Origin: Thermoactinospora rubra
GTDB lineage: Bacteria; Actinomycetota; Actinomycetes; Streptosporangiales; Streptosporangiaceae
Assembly (NCBI RefSeq): GCF_002093975.1
Contig: NZ_KZ084330.1
Span: forward strand, 200,456-264,455
Reading direction: 5' to 3'
DNA: 64,000 nt
Part shown: piece by piece, positions 15,694-24,173 of the stretch
Layout: each line of letters opens with the position of its first letter
How positions within the stretch are numbered: position 1 is the first letter of the stretch
Notes under the pieces: generated by a model
What the model was told of the DNA's origin: nothing
What the model saw: the letters and a program-made list of their open reading frames with translations, nothing else
Database searches by the model: none
Translations under genes and position numbers: made by a program

Positions 15694-16377
15694 TTAACTC
15701 TCCGTGGTGATCCGGTAGAGCAGCTCGGGCCTGCCCACCCCGCCGTACTGCGGCACGCGCGCCGCCACCCCGGTCTCCACCAGGTGCTCCAGGTATCGCC
15801 TGGCCGTCACCCGCGACACCCCCACCGCCTGCCCCACGGCCTGCGCGGACAGCCCCCCGGGGGTACGGCGCAGCCGCGCGGTCACGGCGTCGAGCGTGTC
15901 CTGCGTCATGCCCTTGGGCAGGGCCGTCGCGCTCGCGCCGCGCAGCCCCGCCAGCGCCCTGTCCACCTCGCCCTGCCCGGCGACCTGGCCTTCCGTCGCC
16001 CTGAACGCGGCATAGCGGGTGAGCTTCTCGTTCAGTGTCGCGAACGTGAACGGCTTGAGCAGGTACTGGGCGACGCCCATCGACACGGCCGAGCGCACCA
16101 TCGCCAGGTCGCGCGCCGAGGTCACCGCGATCACGTCGCAGGCCAGCCCGGCGGCCTTGATGGCGCGGCAGACGTCCAGGCCGTGCATGTCGGGCAGGTA
16201 GAAGTCCAGCAGGACCAGGTCGACGGGGGTGTGCCGGAGGAAGCGCAGCGCCTCGCGCCCGGACCGCGCAACGCCGGCGACCCGGAAGCCCGGCACGCGC
16301 TCGACGTAGATCCGGTTGGCCTCGGCGGTGATCTCCTCGTCCTCGACGACCAGCACCGCGATCGTCTGCTCAGGCAC
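15694..16377 (-). CDS. Response regulator of CitB/DcuR type
   Basis: This 227-residue regulator has a receiver domain with the acidic pair E12/D13, phospho-acceptor D58 (VLLDFYLP) and K108 (LLKPF). A C-terminal helix-turn-helix (QAVGQAVGVSRVTARRYLEHL) precedes a short wing. This layout is typical of CitB/DcuR/DctR regulators that respond to carboxylates. The partner kinase lies about 530 bp away on the same strand, separated by a small plus-strand lipoprotein gene. The divergent DctA transporter beyond the kinase is the likely target. Initiation is at the GTG at 16377. Confidence 0.92.
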   Translation of the reverse strand: MPEQTIAVLVVEDEEITAEANRIYVERVPGFRVAGVARSGREALRFLRHTPVDLVLLDFYLPDMHGLDVCRAIKAAGLACDVIAVTSARDLAMVRSAVSMGVAQYLLKPFTFATLNEKLTRYAAFRATEGQVAGQGEVDRALAGLRGASATALPKGMTQDTLDAVTARLRRTPGGLSAQAVGQAVGVSRVTARRYLEHLVETGVAARVPQYGGVGRPELLYRITTES

Positions 16378-16436
16378 GAGGTCACCCTACCCGCGCTGGG
16401 GTGAACCGTTCAGGGCCCGCGCTCCGTCACAGGAGC

Positions 16437-16904
16437 ATGCGATGTCGCGTGCTTGCGCCGGTGGTCCTGTGCGTCCTGCTGTCCGGCTGTGAGAAGGACT
16501 GCACGCTCGTGGGCGCGCCCGCCGGCGTCTCCCTGCATGTCGAGGCTCCCGTCGCCGCGCGGGCGGACACGGCCGAGCTGACCGTGTGCTGGGACGGCGC
16601 CTGCCGTACACCGCAGGTCGTCCTGACGCCGGGCAGCGCGCCGGTCTCCTCCGGCTGCACGGGCGAGGCCTGCGCGGCTTCCATGCGGCCCACCGGGGAC
16701 AAGCACGGGTTCGGAGATGTCGCCGGGCTGCCGAAGAAGCCGGTCGAGGTCCGGCTGCGCCTCCGCGACGCCGAAGGCCGTGCCGTGGTGGACACGCGGC
16801 TGGAGGTGACGCCCGAGGCGGTCTACCCCAACGGGCGCGACTGCGGCGAGGCGGGGCCGCAGGCCAAGGTGATCGTCGAGGGGGACGGGCGCGTCCACGG
16901 CTGA
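16437..16904 (+). CDS. Small cysteine-containing lipoprotein of unknown function
   Basis: This protein of about 155 residues has a short signal (RVLAPVVLCVLLSGC) ending in a lipobox and so is probably membrane-anchored outside the cell. The mature part has several further cysteines (CWDGAC, GCTGEAC, GRDCGE), which suggests disulphides, and a beta-rich pattern. I do not recognise the family. An alternative GTG start at 16401 would add 12 residues; 16437 is preferred because it gives a canonical short n-region and leaves room for promoters. It is wedged between and opposite to the two halves of a two-component system, so a sensory accessory role is possible but unproven. Confidence 0.65.
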   Translation: MRCRVLAPVVLCVLLSGCEKDCTLVGAPAGVSLHVEAPVAARADTAELTVCWDGACRTPQVVLTPGSAPVSSGCTGEACAASMRPTGDKHGFGDVAGLPKKPVEVRLRLRDAEGRAVVDTRLEVTPEAVYPNGRDCGEAGPQAKVIVEGDGRVHG

Positions 16905-16912
16905 CCGGAGGC

Positions 16913-18418
16913 TCAGGACGACCGCCGTCGCGGGAGCCGTACGGTGAACACCGCTCCCCGGCCGGAGGTCACCTCGATCGTGCCGCCCAGCCTGCGCACC
17001 GCGCGGCCGACCATCGCCAGCCCCAGGCCGCGGCCGTCGCCCTTGGTCGTCCAGCCCTTCTCGAACGCCTCCGGCGAGGGCAGGCCGGGGCCGTCGTCGG
17101 CGACGCGGATGAGCAGCGAGTCGCCCTCGGCCCGCACCAGCACCTCCACCTTGGCCGTCGCCGCCTCGATGGCGTTGTCCACCAGGTTGCCGACGATCGT
17201 GACGAGGTCGCTCGCGCCCTCGACCGTGTCGGGCAGTTCGCTGTCCTCGCTGATCGACAGCTCCACGCCCCGCTCGGCCGCCTCGGCGCTCTTGCCCAGC
17301 AGCAGCGCGGCCAGCACGGGTTCGCGGACCGAGCCCATGACCCGGTCGGTGAGCTCCTGGGCGGCCTTGAGCTCGGCGGTGGCGAAGGCCACGGCCTGCT
17401 CGGTACGGCCCAGCTCGACCAGCGTGATCACGGTGTGCAGGCGGTTGGCGGCCTCGTGGGCGGCGGCGCGCAGGGAGTCGGCGAAGCCGCGCTCCAGGTC
17501 CAGCTGGCCGGCCAGCGCCTGCAGCTCCGTGTGGTCCCGCAGCGTGAGGACCGTGCCCAGGCGGCTGGGCGCCCTGGTGACGGCGAGCACGCGGTCGCCG
17601 GCCAGGCGGATCTCGTCCTCCCGCGCCGGTTCGACGGCCCAGGGCAGCCCCAGCTCGGCGACCTGCCGGCCCTCGGCGTCGGCCGGCAGGCCGAGCAGCG
17701 CGCGGGCCGCGTCGTTGCACAGAATGAGCCTGCCGTCCTCGCCCACCAGCAGCAGGCCCTCCCGCACGGTGTGCAGGATCGCGTCGTGGTGGTCGTGGAT
17801 GCGGGCCAGCTCCACCGGGCCCAGGCCGTGGGTCTGGCGGCGCAGCCGCGCACCCACCAGCCACGTCCCGCCCGCGCCCACCGCCAGGCCCAGCGCGGCG
17901 ATCAGGCCCGTCCAGGCGATCTGCTCGCGCAGCCGGGCGGTGATCTTCTCGACCGTGATGCCGGCGCTGACCAGCGCGACGATCCGCCCTCCCGACCACA
18001 CGGGCGTCACCGCGCGCACCGAGGGGCCGAGCGTGCCGGTGTAGGTCTCGGTGAACGTCTCCCCGCGCAGCGCGGGCTCGATGTGGCCGAGGAACCGCCT
18101 GCCGATCTGGGCGGGGTTGGGGTGGGTGTACCGGCGGCCCGAGGTGTCCATGATGGTGATGAAGTCGACGCCCGTGGCCCTTCTGATCCCCTCCGCGTAC
18201 GGCTGGAGCCGCACGCTCGGGTCGGGCAGCCCGAGCGCGTCGAGCACGTCGGGCGAGGCGGCCACGCTGGTGGCCACGGCGCGAGCCGTACCCGCCGCCT
18301 CCTCATCCAGCACGTCGTGCACCTGGGCCAGCGCGAGCACCGCGCCGCCGGTCACGGTCACCGCCACGACCAGCAGCTGGAGGGCCAGCATCTGGGCGGC
18401 GAGGCTCCAGCGTCTCAC
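16913..18418 (-). CDS. Sensor histidine kinase of CitA/DcuS type
   Basis: This 501-residue membrane kinase has a first transmembrane helix near residues 8-30 and an extracytoplasmic PAS-like sensor (about 35-155, with FITIMDTSGRRYTHP). A second helix (LIAALGLAVGAGGTWLVG) and a cytoplasmic PAS follow. The His box AHEAANRLHT is the atypical CitA form, and the ATPase has NLVDNAIEA, DDGPGLP and GRGLGLAMV. The GTG at 18418 with GGAGGG 8 bases ahead is preferred to an upstream ATG. It probably senses an extracellular di- or tricarboxylate and controls the divergent DctA gene through the response regulator at 15694. Confidence 0.92.
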   Translation of the reverse strand: MRRWSLAAQMLALQLLVVAVTVTGGAVLALAQVHDVLDEEAAGTARAVATSVAASPDVLDALGLPDPSVRLQPYAEGIRRATGVDFITIMDTSGRRYTHPNPAQIGRRFLGHIEPALRGETFTETYTGTLGPSVRAVTPVWSGGRIVALVSAGITVEKITARLREQIAWTGLIAALGLAVGAGGTWLVGARLRRQTHGLGPVELARIHDHHDAILHTVREGLLLVGEDGRLILCNDAARALLGLPADAEGRQVAELGLPWAVEPAREDEIRLAGDRVLAVTRAPSRLGTVLTLRDHTELQALAGQLDLERGFADSLRAAAHEAANRLHTVITLVELGRTEQAVAFATAELKAAQELTDRVMGSVREPVLAALLLGKSAEAAERGVELSISEDSELPDTVEGASDLVTIVGNLVDNAIEAATAKVEVLVRAEGDSLLIRVADDGPGLPSPEAFEKGWTTKGDGRGLGLAMVGRAVRRLGGTIEVTSGRGAVFTVRLPRRRSS

Positions 18419-18518
18419 AGCCGACCCCTCCCTCCGGTGAACGAAACTTACGCAATAGTGACCTGCGTCACGCTCGCGGCGCACTATCCCGAATCATCCA
18501 CTAGCAGCGGGAGTGCCC

Positions 18519-19868
18519 ATGCGTGACAAGACGCGCTACCTCTATCTGGCCGTGATCGTCGCGGTCCTGGCCGGCGTCGCCGTCGGCCTCCTGTGGCCCG
18601 ACCTGGGCAAGGAACTCAAGCCGCTCGGCACCGGCTTCGTCAACCTCATCAAGATGATGATCAGCCCGATCATCTTCTGCACGATCGTGCTGGGCGTCGG
18701 CTCGGTGACCAAGGCCGCCAAGGTCGGCAAGGTCGGCGGGCTCGCGCTCGGCTACTTCCTGACCATGTCCACGGTCGCGCTGGTCATCGGCCTGGTGGTC
18801 GGCAACCTCCTCGACCCGGGCGCCGGGCTCCAGCTCACCGACGCCGCCAAGCAGGCGGCCGCCGCCGAGGCGGCCAAGGGCGGCGAGAGCGACACCGTCG
18901 CCTTCCTGCTCGGGATCATCCCCACCACGCTGGTCTCCGCCTTCACCGAGGGCCAGGTCCTGCAGACGCTGCTGGTGGCGCTGCTGGCCGGGTTCGCGTT
19001 GCAGGCCATGGGCTCGCGCGGCACGCCCGTCCTCAACGGCATCGCGCACATCCAGCGGCTCGTCTTCCGCGTCCTCGCGATGATCATGTGGGTGGCGCCC
19101 GTCGGCGCGTTCGGCGCCATGGCCGCCGTCGTCGGCTCCACCGGCGTCAAGGCCCTGCAGTCGCTCGCGGTGATCATGCTCGGCTTCTACGCGACCTGCG
19201 TGCTGTTCGTCGCCGTGGTGCTCGGGCCGCTGCTGTGGGCGGTCGCGCGGATCAACCTGTGGTCGCTGTTCCGCTACCTGGGCCGGGAGTTCCTGCTCAT
19301 CCTGTCCACCTCCTCCTCGGAGTCGGCGCTGCCCCGGCTCATCGCCAAGATGGAGCACCTGGGCGTCAGCCGCCCCGTCGTCGGCATCACCGTGCCCACC
19401 GGGTACTCCTTCAACCTCGACGGCACGGCCATCTACCTGACCATGGCCACGCTGTTCGTCGCCTCGGCCACGGGCGCGCCGCTGTCGCTGGGAGAGCAGA
19501 TCTCGCTCCTGCTCTTCATGATCATCGCGTCGAAGGGCGCCGCCGGGGTGACCGGCGCGGGCCTGGCCACGCTGGCCGGCGGCCTCCAGTCGCACCGCCC
19601 CGACCTGGTCGACGGCGTCGGCCTCATCGTCGGCATCGACCGCTTCATGTCCGAGGCGCGGGCGCTGACCAACTTCGCCGGCAACGCCGTGGCCACCGTG
19701 CTGATCGGCACGTGGACGGGCGGCTTCGACCGGGAGCGCGCGGCCGGGGTGCTGGCCGGACGGGACCCGTTCGACGAGGCGACGCTCGTGGACGAGCACG
19801 ACGCCCCCGCCCCGGCGGAGGCGCCCGCGGCCACGCCGGCGCGCAAGGACCCGCAGCCCGTCGGGTGA
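18519..19868 (+). CDS. dctA: C4-dicarboxylate/proton (cation) symporter, DctA family
   Basis: This 449-residue membrane transporter of the DAACS family imports succinate, fumarate or malate with protons. Key family motifs are present: SSSESALPRL (the serine-rich re-entrant loop), GYSFNLDGTAIY, GVTGAGLATLAG and FMSEARALTNFAGN. About eight hydrophobic helices are visible. The C-terminus is a charged, Pro/Ala-rich cytoplasmic tail. The ATG at 18519 follows GGGAG; an upstream GTG at 18513 overlaps that site. The gene is divergent from the CitA-type kinase across about 100 bp, matching DcuSR/DctBD-style regulation of dicarboxylate uptake. Confidence 0.93.
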   Translation: MRDKTRYLYLAVIVAVLAGVAVGLLWPDLGKELKPLGTGFVNLIKMMISPIIFCTIVLGVGSVTKAAKVGKVGGLALGYFLTMSTVALVIGLVVGNLLDPGAGLQLTDAAKQAAAAEAAKGGESDTVAFLLGIIPTTLVSAFTEGQVLQTLLVALLAGFALQAMGSRGTPVLNGIAHIQRLVFRVLAMIMWVAPVGAFGAMAAVVGSTGVKALQSLAVIMLGFYATCVLFVAVVLGPLLWAVARINLWSLFRYLGREFLLILSTSSSESALPRLIAKMEHLGVSRPVVGITVPTGYSFNLDGTAIYLTMATLFVASATGAPLSLGEQISLLLFMIIASKGAAGVTGAGLATLAGGLQSHRPDLVDGVGLIVGIDRFMSEARALTNFAGNAVATVLIGTWTGGFDRERAAGVLAGRDPFDEATLVDEHDAPAPAEAPAATPARKDPQPVG

Positions 19869-19946
19869 CCTCCGCGGGAAGGCGCGCCGCCGTGTCCGGC
19901 CGGGCACGGTAGCGTGCTGCGCACGCCGTCGCAGGGAGGTCTCGTC

Positions 19947-20462
19947 ATGGGTGGGTTCACATCGCCGGTCGTCAGGGTACGGCCGGACCTGGCGGCGGGG
20001 GAGCGGGAAGCGCTCACCCGGCGGCTCGACTACGAGCGCGCGACGCTGCTGACCAAGCTGGAGGGGCTCGACGACGAGCGGCTGCGGCGGATCGGCACGC
20101 CTTCGGGCCTCAGCCTGCTCGGCCTGGTCAAGCACCTGACGGAGACCGAGCACGGCTGGTTCGTGCAGGACTTCGCCGGGATCGCCGAGCCCGACCCGTA
20201 CTCCACGCCCGAGGACCGGGGCGCGGCCTTCCGCGTCCAGCCGCACGAGACCACGCGGGACATCGTGGAAGCCTACCTGGCGGTGTGCGAGCGAGCCCGC
20301 GAGATCGTCGCGCGGGCGCAGCTCGACGACCGGTGCGTCACCCCGTGGGGCGAGCAGGCGAGCCTGCGCGGCGTCCTGCTGCACATGATCGAGGAGACCG
20401 CCCGCCACAACGGGCACGCGGACGTGATCCGGGAGGCGATCGACGGGGTCACGGGTCTCTAG
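19947..20462 (+). CDS. DinB/DUF664-family protein
   Basis: This 171-residue protein belongs to the DinB-like four-helix bundle superfamily (DUF664). Potential metal-binding histidines occur in VKHLTETEHGWF and in HMIEETARHNGHAD, matching the three-His arrangement of thiol-dependent DinB enzymes. Actinobacterial members include mycothiol-dependent transferases, but the substrate here is unknown. AGGGAGGT sits 7 bases before the ATG at 19947. The gene's end overlaps the convergent aldo/keto reductase by 4 bp. Confidence 0.85.
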   Translation: MGGFTSPVVRVRPDLAAGEREALTRRLDYERATLLTKLEGLDDERLRRIGTPSGLSLLGLVKHLTETEHGWFVQDFAGIAEPDPYSTPEDRGAAFRVQPHETTRDIVEAYLAVCERAREIVARAQLDDRCVTPWGEQASLRGVLLHMIEETARHNGHADVIREAIDGVTGL

Positions 20463-21487
20463 GCGCGCGCAGGGCCGTCGGTCAGGGCGTGGGCGTGGCC
20501 GAAGACTTCGGGGCCGACGCGGGCGAGGAAGTCGCCGGGGAAGCCGAGGGCGAAGCCGGTGGCGGCCTCCAGGCGCTCCATGGCCTCCTGCGGGAGGGCG
20601 ACGTCGAGGGCGCCCAGGGTGTCGCGGAGCTGGCCGGCGGTTCGCGCGCCGACGACGGGGTGGACGGCGGGGGAGCGGTGCAGGGTCCACGCGATCGCCA
20701 CCTGGGCCGGGGTGGCCCCGAGCGAGGCGGCGACCTCGCGGACCTCCCGCGCGACGGCATGCTGCTCGGGGCGGACGGACCGCAGGTCCAGGCGCGCGGG
20801 TGGCACAGCGGCCTGGGGCGAAGAGCCGCCGGAGCCGCGATGCGGGGTGTACTTGCCGGTCAGCACGCCGTGCCCCAAGGGGCCCCAGGCGGCCACCGTC
20901 ATGCCGAGCGCCTCGGCCATGGGCAGCAGCTCGCGTTCGACGTCGCGCGTGAGCAGGCTGTAGGGCGCCTGGAGAGCCGCCAAGGGGGTCAGGCCGCGCC
21001 ACTCGGCCAGCGTGGCGGCGCGGGCGGTGAGCCAGGCCGGGGCGTCGGAGATGCCGATGGCCAGCACCTTGCCCGACCGGACGGCGTCGTCCAGGGCCCG
21101 CAGCGTCTCCTCGATCGGGGTGTGCGGGTCGCGGAGGTGTACCCAGTACAGGTCGACATGGTCGGTGCGGAGCCGGCGCAGGCTCGCCTCCAGGGCGGCG
21201 CGGAGGTTCTTGCGGTGCGCCCCGGCCGCGTTGGGGTCGGCCGGGTCGCGTGTGACGCCGAACTTGGTGGCCACCACGAACCGGTCGCGCCGTCCTCGCA
21301 GGAGCTCGCCGAGGACCGACTCGCTGCGGCCGTCGCCGTAGAAGTCCGCCGTGTCGATCACGTTGCCGCCCGCCTCGCCGTACACGTCCAGCACGCGGCG
21401 CGCCTCCTCCGGGGAGCCGAACGTCATCGCGCCGAGGAACAGCCGGGAGACTCGCAAGCCGGTGCCGCCCAGCGGCCGGTACCGCAT
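20459..21487 (-). CDS. Aldo/keto reductase
   Basis: This 342-residue cytoplasmic NADPH-dependent oxidoreductase has the AKR TIM-barrel signatures. These are an N-terminal RPLGGTGLRVSRLFLGAMTFG, the catalytic DTADFYGDGRSE (Asp and Tyr), VATKFG (Lys), DLYWVHLRD (His), and the cofactor loop VVGARTAGQLRDTL. It is close to the AKR11/12 types common in actinobacteria. The ATG at 21487 overlaps the stop of the upstream TetR gene, so the two are co-transcribed and probably both controlled by that repressor. Substrate unknown. Confidence 0.93.
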   Translation of the reverse strand: MRYRPLGGTGLRVSRLFLGAMTFGSPEEARRVLDVYGEAGGNVIDTADFYGDGRSESVLGELLRGRRDRFVVATKFGVTRDPADPNAAGAHRKNLRAALEASLRRLRTDHVDLYWVHLRDPHTPIEETLRALDDAVRSGKVLAIGISDAPAWLTARAATLAEWRGLTPLAALQAPYSLLTRDVERELLPMAEALGMTVAAWGPLGHGVLTGKYTPHRGSGGSSPQAAVPPARLDLRSVRPEQHAVAREVREVAASLGATPAQVAIAWTLHRSPAVHPVVGARTAGQLRDTLGALDVALPQEAMERLEAATGFALGFPGDFLARVGPEVFGHAHALTDGPARA

Positions 21488-22086
21488 CAGCGCTCCCCGC
21501 GGTAGCCGTACAGGAAGACCCGGACGGCGGCGGCGACCAGTTCGGCCGTCCGCGACGACGACGGCGGCGGGTCGTGCGGCGACGGCGCCGCGGTGGCGAT
21601 CAGCGCCATGAGGTGGCGGGCCGCCAGCTCTGGATCGGAGAGCGGGAGGAGCTCGCCGAGCCGCCGGGCCAGCTCCCGCTTGACGCGCCGCGGCCCGGCC
21701 TCCTGCCAGGCCTCGATGGCCTCCGGCGGGATGTGGCCGGCTTCGGCGTTGATCTGCCGGACCAGCGCGAAATGCGCCTCGTCGCCCGGCGAGGGAGCGG
21801 CCATGGCCACGCCGAAGTCGGTCAGGTCGGCCTCCAGGTCGGTGACCTTGCGCAGGAAGCGGTCGATGGCCGCCAGCTGGGTCTCGGCCGCGCGGGCGCC
21901 GCTGTCGCGGATGACGGCCTGGAAGAGCCCGGCCTTGTCGGTGAAGTGCTTGTAGATCGTGCGCGTGGACACGCCGGCCTCGGCGGCGATCGCGTCGATG
22001 CTCGCGCGGGTGTAGCCGTCGCGTGCGAACACCGTCAGCGCCCCGGTGAGGATCGCGCGGCGCTTGCCGGCGGTGCGGGTGGTCAT
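21487..22086 (-). CDS. TetR-family repressor
   Basis: This 199-residue regulator has an N-terminal helix-turn-helix (AIAAEAGVSTRTIYKHFTDK, about residues 32-51) and an all-helical ligand domain with a region similar to the AcrR/TetR C-terminal group. It is the first gene of a two-gene unit with an aldo/keto reductase and is divergent from an FMN reductase. An imperfect 15-bp inverted repeat between the divergent starts is the probable operator. It may therefore respond to a redox-active or electrophilic compound; the inducer is not identifiable. Confidence 0.92.
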   Translation of the reverse strand: MTTRTAGKRRAILTGALTVFARDGYTRASIDAIAAEAGVSTRTIYKHFTDKAGLFQAVIRDSGARAAETQLAAIDRFLRKVTDLEADLTDFGVAMAAPSPGDEAHFALVRQINAEAGHIPPEAIEAWQEAGPRRVKRELARRLGELLPLSDPELAARHLMALIATAAPSPHDPPPSSSRTAELVAAAVRVFLYGYRGER

Positions 22087-22097
22087 CCGGCCTCCAG

Positions 22098-22140
22098 AAG
22101 TACAAGGATCGTTTTACAAACTACCACGATCGTTGTACTT
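22098..22140. promoter_or_regulatory. Probable TetR operator between divergent genes
   Basis: 15-bp arms AAGTACAAGGATCGT (22098-22112) and ACGATCGTTGTACTT (22126-22140) are inverted with one mismatch and a 13-bp spacer. The element fills the 62-bp gap between the TetR and FMN-reductase start codons, so binding would block both promoters. Confidence 0.8.
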
Positions 22141-22148
22141 TTGGGGCC

Positions 22149-22766
22149 ATGACGATTCACATTGCCATCGTGGTGGGCAGCACCCGCCGTCCTCGGAGCC
22201 GTACGGCTGTCGCCGCCGAGTGGGTCCGCCAGGTCGCCGAGCGGCATCCCGACGTGGTGTCGGGCCGGGTCGCCCTCGGCCTGGTCGACCTGGCCGAGCA
22301 CGACCTCCCGCCGCTGGACGAGCCCCTGCCCGCGCTGTTCGGCGACTACCGCCACGAGCACACCCGCCGGTGGGCGGCGACGGTCGCCTCCTACGACGGG
22401 TTCGTGTTCGTGACGCCGGAGTACAACCACTCCATGCCGGCCGCGCTGAAGAACGCCGTCGACTACCTGTTCGCCGAGTGGAACGACAAGGCGGCCGGGT
22501 TCGTGAGCCACGGCGTGGCCGGGGGAGTGCGCGCCGTGGAGCACCTGCGGCAGGTGCTGGCCGAGGTCAAGGTGGCGACGGTGCGCAGCCAGGTGGCGCT
22601 GTCGGCCTTCGCCGACTTCCAGGTCGCCGACCCGGCCGAGCCGGGGGTGATCGCGCCGGGGCCGCACCAGGAGCCGACGCTCATGGAGCTGCTGGAGGAG
22701 CTGTTCGCCTGGGCCGGGGCGCTGAAGGCGCTCAGGGAGACCGGCGCGGGGGCCCTGGCCGGCTGA
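22149..22766 (+). CDS. NAD(P)H-dependent FMN reductase (flavodoxin-like)
   Basis: This 205-residue flavoprotein of the PF03358 family reduces FMN or quinone/azo substrates with NAD(P)H. The phosphate-binding loop is GSTRRPRSRT near residues 10-19, and the flavin-stacking motif is TPEYNHSMPAALKNAVDY. It is divergent from the TetR/aldo-keto reductase unit with a shared palindromic operator, so both oxidoreductases probably belong to one stress-inducible regulon. Its ATG at 22149 lies 9 bp beyond the operator. Confidence 0.92.
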   Translation: MTIHIAIVVGSTRRPRSRTAVAAEWVRQVAERHPDVVSGRVALGLVDLAEHDLPPLDEPLPALFGDYRHEHTRRWAATVASYDGFVFVTPEYNHSMPAALKNAVDYLFAEWNDKAAGFVSHGVAGGVRAVEHLRQVLAEVKVATVRSQVALSAFADFQVADPAEPGVIAPGPHQEPTLMELLEELFAWAGALKALRETGAGALAG

Positions 22767-22773
22767 GCGGCCG

Positions 22774-24117
22774 TCAGGACTCCGGCGGCGCGGTCACGGT
22801 GCGCAGCCGCAGCACGAAGCGGGCGTCGCGGTCGACGACGAGGGTCCCGTGGTGCGCCTCGGCCACCTCCCGTGCTATCGCCAGGCCCAGCCCGGTGCCG
22901 CCGCAGTCGCGGCTGCGCGCGCTGTCCAGACGGGTGAAGCGCTCGAAGATGCGCTCGCGGAAGTCCTCGGGAATCGGCGGCCCGTCGTTCTCGACGGCCA
23001 GCTCCGCCATGTCGCCGTCCAGGCGCAGCGTCACCTCGATCCGCGAGCGCGCGTGCCGCTCGGCGTTGTCCAGGACGTTGCCGACCAGGCGCTCGATCTG
23101 GAAACGCACCCCGTGGATCAGCACGCCGTCGGCGAGGGAGGCGCTGACCGGCACGCGGCTGTCGCGGTCCGACAGCAGCTTGCCCACCAGCATGCCCAGG
23201 TCCATGGTCTCCTTGACGACGTCCATGCGCGAGCCGATGCGGGCCAGCAGCAGCAGGTCGGTGATGATGGCCTCGACCCGGTCGGTGTCGCGCAGGGCGC
23301 TGCCGACGAGCTGCAGCAGGTCGGTGTCCTCCGGGTAGAGCTGGGCGCTCTCCAGCTGGGCGCGCAGCCCGGCGATGGGTGTGCGCAGCTCGTGCGAGGC
23401 GTCGGAGGCGAACTGGCGCTGCTGGTCGGCCGAGCGTTCCAGCCGGTCCAGCGTGCCGTTGATGGACCTGGCCAGCTGGGCGATCTCGTCGTCGCCCGGC
23501 GGCTGGGTGACCCGCTGGCTGAGGTCGGTGGCGTTGACGGTGTCGAGCTCGTCGCGCATCTGGCGCACCGGCCGCATGGCCCGGCCGATGCCGTGCCACA
23601 TGAGCCAGGCGATCAGCGCGACGACGGCGACCACGTTGACCGCCATGACGACGTCCGCGATCGGCGTGGTGAGCAGCGGCGGGGTGTGCTGGGCGGCGTA
23701 GACCACGACGGAGTCGGGCGCGGGAGTAGCGCGGATGGCGCTGACGTGCAGGCATCCGATGCTCAGGCATTCTGTCGTGTCGGCGATCCGCTGGTCCGGC
23801 CGGGGCACGATGTCGCTCAACGGCGGCAGGCGTTCCGCGCCGTGGCTGGCTGCCACGACCCGGCGCTGCGCGGTGACGACCTGGATCAGGTCGGCCCGCG
23901 AGCTCACGGGAAGCACGCCGCCCTCCAGCTCCCCCGCGCGCACCCGGGCCGTGACCTGGGCGGCTGCGATCCGGGTCTCCGCCCAGACGTTCCCGGCCAC
24001 GACATGGCGAGTGACGTGGACGGCGCCGATGCCGATGGGGATGAGCACGAAGGCGGCGATGCCTGCTGCGATGAGCGTGACCCGTGCACGGACGGTCTTC
24101 GCCCATGTGCGTGCCAC
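22774..24117 (-). CDS. Orphan HAMP-domain sensor histidine kinase
   Basis: This 447-residue membrane kinase has helix 1 near residues 12-34 and an extracytoplasmic region of about 115 residues with two cysteines (ECLSIGCL) that may form a disulphide. Helix 2 is near 155-175, followed by HAMP. The H-box is SHELRTPIAGLR, and the ATPase shows NVLDNAERHA, the N/G1 region VENDGPPIP and GGTGLGLAIA. No response-regulator gene is adjacent on either side, unlike typical EnvZ/OmpR-type pairs. The GTG at 24117 is the start. Its 3' end lies 7 bp from the convergent FMN reductase stop. Confidence 0.9.
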   Translation of the reverse strand: MARTWAKTVRARVTLIAAGIAAFVLIPIGIGAVHVTRHVVAGNVWAETRIAAAQVTARVRAGELEGGVLPVSSRADLIQVVTAQRRVVAASHGAERLPPLSDIVPRPDQRIADTTECLSIGCLHVSAIRATPAPDSVVVYAAQHTPPLLTTPIADVVMAVNVVAVVALIAWLMWHGIGRAMRPVRQMRDELDTVNATDLSQRVTQPPGDDEIAQLARSINGTLDRLERSADQQRQFASDASHELRTPIAGLRAQLESAQLYPEDTDLLQLVGSALRDTDRVEAIITDLLLLARIGSRMDVVKETMDLGMLVGKLLSDRDSRVPVSASLADGVLIHGVRFQIERLVGNVLDNAERHARSRIEVTLRLDGDMAELAVENDGPPIPEDFRERIFERFTRLDSARSRDCGGTGLGLAIAREVAEAHHGTLVVDRDARFVLRLRTVTAPPES

Positions 24118-24173
24118 GTGGCGACCTTACTGACGGGATCATCAAGGAAGGTTATTTATTAGGAAAAATCACC

